Source: Oscheius tipulae
Lineage: Eukaryota > Nematoda > Chromadorea > Rhabditida > Rhabditidae
Direction: 5' to 3'
Length of the DNA: 64,000 nt
NCBI GenBank assembly: GCA_037178975.1
Contig: JASJZH010000003.1
Location: forward strand, 1,302,001 to 1,366,000
Below the pieces are notes generated by a model, which saw only the letters and a list, made by a program, of their open reading frames with translations, searched no databases and was not told the DNA's origin. This document shows, in pieces, positions 57,401-64,000 of the stretch. Each line of letters begins with the position of its first letter. Position 1 is the stretch's first letter. The position numbers and the translations under genes are program-made.

Positions 57401-57858
57401 GTCCTCCGACCTCAATGAAACAGCCGTAGAGATCGGGCTGAGTGGCCAGCGAGTGCATTTCCTGAATAGCCGTGTCCAGCTCAATCTCCGACTCCATGAA
57501 CTTCTGAGGCTCGTCCGAGTGCTTGATACGCATCTCACGATTCCGCAGGACTTTTTTCTCCAGCTAAAAATGAATGTTTTGCTATAAAAATGACTTAGAA
57601 CTACCTGTAATGTGTACTTTTTGACGTAGGCCTCGTCGACCGTGACGGCCTGTCCGGCATCCTCCTCCAAGGCGGCCAGCAGCTCGTCTCTCGAGGCTCC
57701 GGCCGGCAGCTTCAGTCCATTCTCGCCGTGAGAAACATCTGAACGGGCCTTCTTTGCCGGGGGCTTAATTTTGTTGTTTATTGGGAGAAAAAGATAGAAA
57801 AACTTACAGGATTAGTAGAGGAGCCGCGTAAGATCTCACTGACGTCTATGGAGGACAT
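51490..57858 (-). CDS. CTNNBL1: Beta-catenin-like protein 1 (CTNNBL1)
   Basis: Eleven exons: 57858-57808, 57763-57605, 57563-57330, 56626-56453, 56412-56208, 54967-54776, 54733-54566, 54347-54229, 51914-51837, 51798-51651, 51600-51490. Start MSSIDVSEILRG. Diagnostic blocks: SDEPQKFMESEIELDTAIQE, VGGPTILLSLLAHENSDIVG, EGALELIDYLIKGRIIETFV, GEGLQLMNLMLREKKQSRNS, ALKVLDHATAGPEGRDNCNK, CSVVLGALLRSCEEESRQRM, YFDRLDAGLFTLQ. CTNNBL1 is an armadillo-like nuclear protein of the Prp19/CDC5L spliceosome complex. The bipartite basic N-terminus (KPPAKKAR) is a plausible nuclear signal. Introns 5 and 8 (1.2 and 2.3 kb) are swollen by mobile elements while the others are short. Confidence 0.95.
51948..52110. 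repeat. Second copy of the 19.8-kb dispersed element
   Basis: CTCTACTACTAAAGCGCAAT and the following 150 nt match 19801-19985 in the intron of the small membrane gene (shared GTGCGTCAC.ACGAGAAAAA, AGCTGGCA, GCCGCCTGTT). It lies 34 nt from the exon-9 acceptor of CTNNBL1. Confidence 0.55.
52115..54105. repeat. Two diverged direct copies of a repeat in CTNNBL1 intron 8
   Basis: Copy A (about 52115-52890) and copy B (about 52985-54105) share TCCGTCCGAAGCCTTTTGCG, CACGAAAATGCGTACGCA, a 150-nt block around GAGGAATTTCGACTGAGACC with near-identity, and TTCTTTCGAATG.ACTCAGTT. Copy B is split by a MITE at 53277-53721; copy A has extra sequence at 52530-52790. Short frames over these blocks are not genes. 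Confidence 0.7.
53277..53721. mobile_element. TA-flanked MITE inserted in repeat copy B
   Basis: Terminal inverted repeats of about 80 nt: left GTGTTCACAAAAAACAACCA, then TTTTTTTGGCGCGGATTCAA; the right end is their reverse complement (TTTGAATCCGCGCCAAAAAA, GGTTGTTTTTTTGTGAACAC). TA lies on both sides, and the homologous copy A around 52254 (TACAGTATGCCAAATT) shows the uninterrupted site. No coding capacity. Tc1/mariner-type MITE by TA target. Confidence 0.75.
54397..54418. repeat. 22-bp perfect palindrome
   Basis: CGAGCAGCAAATTTGCTGCT followed by CG reads the same on both strands. It sits in CTNNBL1 intron 7 in a stretch rich in GAGCTGCTCGAGCTGC-type motifs. Confidence 0.8.
55152..55621. 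mobile_element. TTAA-flanked inverted-repeat element
   Basis: Left end TTAAAGGGACAGTAACATTG and right end CAATGTTACTGTCCCTTAA are inverted copies extending about 45 nt (both arms include a GGGTGTCC block). TTAA lies at both borders, suggesting a non-autonomous piggyBac-type element of about 470 bp. It lies in CTNNBL1 intron 5. Confidence 0.7.
56010..56206 (+). mobile_element. SINE-like element in CTNNBL1 intron 5
   Basis: tRNA-like head GTGTGGCAGCTAAGAGGCGC, CTCAAACCAGACGACC and B box GGGTTCAATCG, then the shared body CCTATTTTGAGAAGAAAATG, AGAAGTTGACAGGTTTACAA, GATCCTTAGCCCCAAAGACA, ACCTTG. The tail ends about 18 nt from the exon-5 donor; antisense to CTNNBL1. Confidence 0.7.
56627..57329. 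other. CTNNBL1 intron 3 with unexplained open frames
   Basis: A plus-strand frame 56938-57153 (MAFGPKLDKYHFWGFPRSVR, then GSCCGWITCQDSSDLIGFYN) overlaps a minus-strand frame of similar length. One may be a nested gene remnant; neither resembles a known family and no splice partner was found. Confidence 0.25.
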
Positions 57859-58122
57859 TTTTGGAGCCTAGACTTCGTGATTTTTTCAGCAAAAAATGAG
57901 TGAAATGAAAGCAGGGGAAAGACGAATTTAAACAGATTTCGATCGTTCGGGAGAAAATGTGATACGTGATTGTTGAAATCGCGGAAATGAAGCGGTGTAT
58001 AAGGTTGCAGCAATGGTCTTTTTACTTTCATTTTCTCCAAAATTTCATTTGGCGACTGTGAATCTGTATTTAAAACGTCGTCCCTTACAAATCCAAAAAA
58101 AGTGACGTTAAAAAACAGGTAA

Positions 58123-58509
58123 ATGGTGGATTTGACAAGCTTTTCAAAAAAAAAAGGAGCGACGGAAAACAGCCAAAGCGATTCAGCAGTTGAGAACAAA
58201 ATCGTTCAGTTTTTTATATACTTTAAAGCGAGCCTCGAGCACAGAACTCATTGCTCAATCTCGGCACTTGCTACGTTGAAGCTGGGAGCAGCTCGTCGAG
58301 GAGAAAAACTACCAGCTCAGAGAGCTTATGTCAACAAGCAAGGCAAAAAATTTGCAGCAATATACAGTTACAGCTATAAATTCCTAACCAGCATGCAAAA
58401 AAGGAGCGATACCTTGAAGCAAATAGAGCTTATACATTACATGGAAAATAGGTTAGAAAACGATGTAATAACTTCATTTCAACGGTTAACAACTTGGAGG
58501 AGAGAATGA
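58123..58509 (+). CDS. Hypothetical basic protein
   Basis: A single 128-codon frame beginning MVDLTSFSKKKGATENSQSD and containing EHRTHCSISALATLKLGAAR, KQGKKFAAIYSYSYKFLTSM and IHYMENRLENDVITSFQRL. It lies between the divergent CTNNBL1 start (57858) and the convergent MYBBP1A stop (58610). The length is notable for AT-rich noncoding DNA, yet there is no known family and no splice evidence. Confidence 0.35.
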   Translation: MVDLTSFSKKKGATENSQSDSAVENKIVQFFIYFKASLEHRTHCSISALATLKLGAARRGEKLPAQRAYVNKQGKKFAAIYSYSYKFLTSMQKRSDTLKQIELIHYMENRLENDVITSFQRLTTWRRE

Positions 58510-58609
58510 ACAGAAATTAACGATTCTTTGAATTTTGGGGGTGATAAACAAGAAAAAAAACAACAACGATAATGAGAGCAAAATCAACAATTTTTCTTGA
58601 AAAACAAAC

Positions 58610-61600
58610 CTAACTTTGCTGCAAGTTTTTGACGATGGATTTGACGACGGCGAGGGGCTGTTTTCCACAAATTTGGACACTGGCCGAGTTGGATTTCTTC
58701 AGCTGCTTCCACAGGTCGTCCTTCTCGAGCATTTCCTCCAAAATCGGCGCGGTAATTTTCTCAAATTGGTCCTTGGCAGAGTCGGTCAAGCCAGAACTGG
58801 CAGCCACAAGAACCTTGAGAAGAGTGGCAAAGAAACGGGGCTTGACCTTAAATTTTCAGGGGGTTAAGAGTAAAAAAATTGGGTAGAAACCTCAGAAGGA
58901 GCAGCTACGACAGTCATGAGGTAGTCAGCACAGCGTTTGGCCAACTTCTTGGCGGAACTCTTGTCCACGGGATGAGTCTTGACGACGGCCTTGTTCAGAA
59001 GAGCTGCGACACATTGGAGTGCTTCCATCTGGAAAGGAAATGAATTAGATACGAGAGATTGATTGAAAAATGTCTACTGGTCATCGTGCCTGTCGTAGGT
59101 GTCAAACAGGCCAAAAAAGATCCTCCGATTCCAGACGAATATTGGTTTTTATTAGAAAACTACAAGGCTCTCTGGCATCGGACAATGAAGTCCGTTCAGA
59201 GGGGTGAACAATTGCATCAAATTCTCATTCTGCAAAAGCACTGTCTAGCACGAAAAATATCTCGAAGGTTCAGAACGAAGCCGGTTCCGAATGTCACTAC
59301 AAACCCCTATGCTCAATTCTCACTCTCCATTTTCCCTCTACTTTGGCTCTAAAAATCACCCAAGTTCTCAACATTATATCACTTTTCAAGATTAACAGTG
59401 CTCACCCTTCTAAAAATCCTAATCTCCTCGTTGAAGCCTCCCTCCAAGAAGCTGGTCATCTCGCTGACGAAATGTCCCGGATACTTGAGAATGGCCGAGG
59501 TGGCCAGTTCAGAGCTCAAACTACCCTCTTCTTGGACCAAGAACTTGTTGAAGACTTCGACAAAGGCGTTCTTGACTTCCGGGAGGACTTCATCGTTCGA
59601 AATTCCCAGGGAGAACTGGAAAGAAGTGGTCATTTTTGGATGGGATCCAAGACTCACAACAAAAGCGGTCAGCGAGGCCACAGTCGAGTTCAGGAGCGGA
59701 TTGCTGAGATTGGGGGCCTCGTTGACGAGATGGTTGAGCAGGGAGCGAATTTTCTTCGGGCTGGCCGTGATCTGAACACGGAAAATCCCATGAAATAGGG
59801 AAAGACACACCTTCTTCTGCTTGCTTAGCATTTCCAGGAGCTCCACGGTGCGTTTGCTCACCGTGCCTTCAGCATTGCGCTTCAGCTGGACCAAACTGAG
59901 CTGGAGCAGAGGCACAATCAGGTCGAGTTTGACGTCGGATGGGGTCTCGGGGGCCGAGACGGTGAATAGAAGGAGATCCGTGACCTTGGAGCGGAATTCC
60001 TGCATTGCTTGCGACTTTTGACCTCTGAAATGAAAAGATTAAAGTAAGGAGATAATGTTTTAGGCACTTCATTATTTCTTTCTGATGTGGTGAGTCAGAC
60101 CAGTGGCACTCATGTAATTGAACAGGCCATAGACTTATTTACTGGCCCGCCTTCATAACGCTCAGTTTGGTCATTTTGAGAAAAAATCTAGGGCCTGAAT
60201 GATATTTCCTAGTCCTATTAGACTCCCACAGAGCGGATAGCGCCCAGAAGAGCATTATAAGTCAACAATACGTGATTAAGCACTACAACTTTGAACTTTT
60301 TCAACTGGAAACTACTGTGATAAGCAAGCCTTTTTGTCTCGAAGACATTCACATAAAAAATTTGGGTTGAAAATTAAAAAAGCAAGCATTATGGAAGCAA
60401 ATATATCTCTTGAGCTCGCAGCTCTGTAAGTACGCGCAAACGCTCGTCTTTTGCCCAGGTTTTCCGGCAGTAGATTTGAATTTACAAGTTTCCCTTGTTC
60501 AGCAAAGTTGTTGCCCTTGATCTACTCTACAACTTTGCAGAGCATGTCAGAGCTTCAAAATCTCATTTTTGGTCAGAAAAAAGGCGAAACTATTGAAGGG
60601 CTTCGCGCACTCATAATACGAAACTAAAAAACCAGCGCTCGCACCCGTATTATCTTGTCAGCCAGGTTACAGAGGGTTATACAAGCAAGTTCGCTTTCTA
60701 GGAGAATCACCGGGAGGCACATCTCCCGGCATACTTCGGCTATATCTGTTGTATCTGATTCGAATGATATTTCAGTCTGTCTATATTGGCTATAGTGACT
60801 ATGTCAAAATATTTTTTTGCCTTTTTCCATGGTATTTGGCTAGCCTATAGCTTTCGGTAGACCACGTTCGTAAACAGTTGATTTCTGCTCGTATTTTTTC
60901 CCCAAAAAATGTAAATCAACTCACTTTTCCTTCTTTGGATTCATCGCCTTGAAGACAGAGCTCAATTTGTCGTCCATGGCGAACATTGTCTCATCGTCCA
61001 TATCGCTCAGAGAGGCATCGCTGTCCTCCTCCTCAAAATCGCCATTTTCCTTCCTCTTCACAGCGGCTCGTCCGAGGGCCTGTTCCAATCGGGAGACCAG
61101 CTGTGGATCGACATCTTCCTCCTCGTCATCGTTTTCTTCTTCTTCTTCGGATTCAGCTTCAGCCTCCTCCTTTTCGTCAACTTCCATGTCCTCATCCTCT
61201 TCCTCGTCCGCATCGTCAGCAGCATCGGCTTCCATCTCGGCATCGTCCATCATGAGAGACTAAAAAATGTACAGTTTGTATATGCTTAACTCCTATTTTT
61301 AATCAGTTATTATCGAAAATGAGCGAGATTGTTCTTCTAATTTTATCCGTTTCCACCACTACGACCCCGGACCTGCATGCAATCATCACATTGTGCTTTA
61401 TTGATCACCTTACACTGCCTTCTAGGTAAGAACTTCTAGAGATACAGTTAGAAAATACGGTAGTTCTAGTTTATACAGAAGCTCGATGTAATAGGACTTG
61501 TGGTTATCCACTCTAGGTAGGTTTCATAGATTTCGGAGCATAGAAAGAGGTTTGAACACGGTATATGTAAGACTAAACCGTTTTATTTTTAGTGCTAGCT

Positions 61601-62855
61601 CGGTATATACCGCTATGCTAGAAACGAGCTGTAAACTGCAGCAACAATTGACAAAACTTTAAATTTTTGGTTTACAATTGACAAAAACTAACCTCGACAA
61701 TATTCTGGACCTCCGTAGCCTTGATGCTCGGCAGCAGACAGACATAAACGTAATAGACGACCGTGCGAACAAACTTGTGCGTCTGGCTCAGAAGGGAGAT
61801 TAGGAGATCGATCAGGACCTGAATTCCTCTTATTCCTGTTCAGAAAAAAATGGACTAACCGAGACATTTTCCTCGTCCTCCGAGCCGGCAATAGTCTCAA
61901 TCTCCTTCAGCGCTTCCTGGTAGGCCTTCTTCTCGTCGCCCTTCTGACTCAGCTGCTCCCAGAGATAGGCATTCATGTAGAGAACCGTCAACGGGGTTCG
62001 CAGCTCCGCGTCGGCGAACTTTTTCACAGCTTTCTTGGCTTCCTTGTCGGCCAGGGCATTGAAGGCAGCCTTCAGTACGGCCAGATTCTCCTCAGAGAGC
62101 TTGATCATGGCACGTTCACCGGCTCGGACCTTAATTTTTTGTTGTTTAATCCCTATATTAAGGTGTATTGTAGACTGTAAGGGTTTGGACGGAAGGTCTC
62201 CTCAGGGAACCAGGACTTCGATCCCGTTCAGGGTCAAAATTTTTTATAAAGTACTATTTTGTCGAGTTTTTGAGCCCAGAGAGAATATCTTATCATATTT
62301 AGGAGCTTCCAGTCTTCAAACAGTCTAATATTAGCGGCTGTGGCTTTAAAAGCTGTCTAACTGTGGTAGTTGTGACTTCACAAAATCACAGCCTTACAAA
62401 GTTTTAATGCAAATGCTGGTATGTTGGTAAGAGACGGCACCCTCGAGCCACAAGTCCCGGGTTCGACTCCCGTCAGTGACAAACTTTTTCAAAAAGCTAT
62501 ATTGAGACGAAAAAAGCATGAGAGGTTCACTAGGCGAGAAATAACCCATTTACAAGATTTCTAGTCTCAAATGGACAATAACCAACTTTCTCACTACAAA
62601 AAAGCCCTACCTTGACATAGAAGAGTGAATCGACAGCGTTGGCCACCGTCATGAGAAGATCTTCCGTCTTTTCGCGTGTGAGCAGCTCCTGCAGGACAGC
62701 CTCCTTGACGTCGACTGGCCAGTGGGAGAAGACATGTCCGATACGACGAATACCAGCCTGAGAAAGATTTTGGGTCCATTTGATAGCCGACGGCTGATCC
62801 AGACGACTAAGGAGCTTCTCCACGACGTTGCTGCTGGTCAGTTGATCGAAGGAAC
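58610..62855 (-). CDS. MYBBP1A: MYBBP1A/POL5-like protein, C-terminal part
   Basis: Nine exons in frame from 62855: 62855-62611, 62129-61860, 61818-61693, 61259-60925, 60024-59811, 59771-59658, 59615-59406, 59028-58891, 58846-58610. HEAT-like helices (VEKLLSRLDQPSAIKW, ENLAVLKAAFNALADKEAKK) lead to an acidic tract (MMDDAEMEADAADDADEEED), DPQLVSRLEQALG, MFAMDDKLSSVFKAMNPKKE, then FRSKVTDLLLFTVSAPETPS and VKLDLIVPLLQL. This order matches the region around and after the acidic stretch of MYBBP1A/Pol5, a nucleolar regulator of rRNA synthesis and ribosome biogenesis. The N-terminal half was not found between 62.9 and 64 kb, so the gene either continues beyond the window across the small gene at 63.5 kb or is truncated. 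Confidence 0.85.
60480..60735. repeat. Dispersed repeat in a MYBBP1A intron
   Basis: GCAAAGTTGTTGCCCTTGAT and CTACAACTTTGC form an imperfect palindrome; the stretch GCACCCGTATTATCTTGTCA then GGTTATACAAGCAAGTTCGC matches the lectin-intron copy at 7310-7375. CCGGGAGGCACATCTCCCGG at 60710 is a separate perfect hairpin at the end. Confidence 0.6.
62150..62345 (+). mobile_element. Degenerate tRNA-like/SINE-like element
   Basis: GAAGGTCTCCTCAGGGAACC and GACTTCGATCCCGTTC look like a degraded tRNA head with B box, followed by TACTATTTTGTCGAGTTTTT, a weak match to the body of the SINE-like family. It shares the same MYBBP1A intron as the better copy at 62415. Confidence 0.4.
62415..62606 (+). mobile_element. 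SINE-like element in a MYBBP1A intron
   Basis: Head GTTGGTAAGAGACGGCACCC with a perfect B box (GGGTTCGACTCCCGTC), then GACAAACTTTTTCAAAAAGC, TATATTGAGACGAAAAAAGC, GAGAAATAACCCATTTACAA, GATTTCTAGTCTCAAATGG, ATAACCAACTTT. Antisense to MYBBP1A; its tail lies about 20 nt from the donor at 62610. Confidence 0.7.
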
Positions 62856-62856
62856 C

Positions 62857-63463
62857 TGTAAAAGGGGATTACAGTGGGGAAGTGGATGAAGAAGACGTCC
62901 AAATATATCAGAAATCGTGTTTCAGGCTTCAGCCCCCCCGTCCAGTAGTCAGTAAAAACTTTCTGTTAGAGGTCGATAGAGGTAGCCATACTGTCAATAA
63001 TATGGGTAGTTCAGTTGACCGGTTGGTAGACTGAACCCTACAACAGCGAAATGTTAGGTTGCTGACTATGAATAATAAACAGATTTGCCAAGAAGAGTCT
63101 GTGACTCTAATTGCCACTTTATCAGTAGATTGAGTTACAGTACAACCAAAAGACAAAGACTAGTTTTCTTGCAAGAAGTTCCAGTACCCTCCCGAACAGA
63201 AAAAGTGGCTATAAGCTCAGATAGTCTGCCAGAACAGACAAGAGGGCAAAGTGAGAGAATAGAGTAGTCAACCCAGTTCTCTTGGTACGATCAGCAATGG
63301 TACAGGGTGTTTTTATGAATCAAGTATCCAAACCTGTATCCTGGCTTCTTCTTGATGAAAGAGGCAGTAGAGAACTACATTTATTGCAGAGCGATTTTGC
63401 TACTTTCTTCGTGGTCCCTCTACTTGGCCACGGCGGCAGCAACAGCAGCAGTTCGGAACTTCT
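62857..63463. other. No exon recognised
   Basis: This would be the intron or upstream region of MYBBP1A. I find no MYBBP1A-like segment. Frames on both strands lack recognisable features. Confidence 0.4.
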
Positions 63464-63658
63464 TCATTCCATTGCCTTCTTCTCCTCCTCCCTCTTGCGA
63501 ATTCGCCGGTCCAAGACGAGCTTCTTCAGCACGTCGACGTAGACCAGGACACTGTTGACGAACATGAGCAGCAAGGCCACGGACAGCAGGATGATGATGA
63601 TGAGGATGGGCCAGTTGCGCGCAGACTCCAGGAGGCAGGTCGGCGAGTCGTCGTCCAT
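63464..63658 (-). CDS. Small single-pass membrane protein
   Basis: A 64-aa frame: MDDDSPTCLLESARNWPILI, then a membrane helix (IIIILLSVALLLMFVNSVLV) and a charged cytoplasmic tail (LKKLVLDRRIRKREEEKKAM). GC-rich codons contrast with the AT-rich surroundings, arguing for a real, conserved gene. The frame is open upstream (QYCDD before the Met), so an earlier exon could exist. Family not recognised. Confidence 0.6.
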   Translation of the reverse strand: MDDDSPTCLLESARNWPILIIIILLSVALLLMFVNSVLVYVDVLKKLVLDRRIRKREEEKKAME

Positions 63659-64000
63659 GTCGTCGCAATACTGACTTGGGACTAATGTCTTGGTATAAGG
63701 GATTAGAGTTGACAGGACGAGTTGGAACTTTTTAAATTGAATAATTTACAGGAGCAACTAGAGCACCACTACCAATAGGATGTTTGACGCTTTCAATCGA
63801 GTTTCCAGCCAGATTCCACGATCTCATTGTCAGTCAGCCGTCCAAAAGGCGACAGCCGAACTTGGACTTTGGAAGGCTGATTCAAGGGTCCTATTAACCA
63901 GTAACGAGATGCACAAATTTTGTCAAAAGATGCCAAGAAGTTTCGGCGGAGGGAATCATCTAGACCCTTAGATTTTGAAGCTATCTCTGTCGGCACTCAA
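63659..64000. other. Window end, no gene assigned
   Basis: A plus frame from 63780 (MFDAFNRVSSQIPRSHCQSA) and a minus frame over the same bases both look unremarkable. Could contain an exon of MYBBP1A or of the small membrane gene but nothing is recognisable. Confidence 0.35.

Noticed and set aside
59059-59352. Possible nested gene in a MYBBP1A intron
   Set aside because: A 97-codon open frame without family resemblance, splice partner or promoter; chance is likely.
60949-61263. Plus-strand Ser-rich frame
   Set aside because: It is the antisense of the acidic tract of MYBBP1A.

Overview
The window is a piece of a metazoan nuclear genome, most likely a nematode. Genes are split by many short GT-AG introns (mostly 35-60 nt) ending in TTTCAG or TTTTAG. 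The V-ATPase B subunit looks nematode-like, secreted proteins carry a compact TSP1-like module typical of nematodes, and some start codons lie just after a 3' splice-site-like TTTACAG, as expected for spliced-leader trans-splicing. I cannot name the species. No prokaryotic features were seen.

Left part (about 1-46 kb) is gene-dense but fast evolving. It holds four tRNA genes (Gln-CTG, Gln-TTG, His-GTG, initiator Met-CAT), a double-domain C-type lectin (6-7.9 kb), a BED/GIY-YIG nuclease-like gene (12.6-13.6 kb), broken Tc1/mariner-type transposases (15.6 and 21.4-22.4 kb) and a dispersed family of small two-helix membrane proteins with paired PPxY/PSYE motifs in the N-terminal tail (8.5-28.6 kb). 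Two STPR-like basic proteins follow (29.5-30.6 kb), then a cluster of secreted proteins that mix C-type-lectin-like, Thr-rich, Cys-rich and TSP1-like modules (31.7-39.8 kb), with decayed copies at 36.3-36.8 and 40.4-42.3 kb. At the edge of this part lie an ETFRF1/LYRM5-type LYR protein (43.0 kb) and two tandem pseudokinases (43.6-46.2 kb). A (CTCTGTCT)n-type simple repeat recurs throughout this half, often inside introns.

Right part (47.7-64 kb) is conserved housekeeping DNA, almost all on the minus strand: V-ATPase B subunit (47.7-50.5 kb), CTNNBL1 (51.5-57.9 kb) and the C-terminal half of MYBBP1A/POL5 (58.6-62.9 kb, 5' end not found), plus a small single-pass membrane protein (63.5 kb). Two unrecognised small plus-strand genes sit between them. 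The introns here carry mobile DNA: tRNA-derived SINE-like elements next to 5' splice sites, a TTAA-flanked inverted-repeat element, a TA-flanked MITE with an identifiable empty site, and a Helitron-like or other repeat whose copy at 19.8 kb ends exactly at a splice acceptor.

The most unusual content is the PPxY/PSYE two-helix protein family, the intron-associated SINE-like elements, a 364-bp-arm foldback containing a tRNA-like core, and several candidate 20-24 nt introns. Exon coordinates were worked out by eye; where exon lengths sum to a closed reading frame this is stated.
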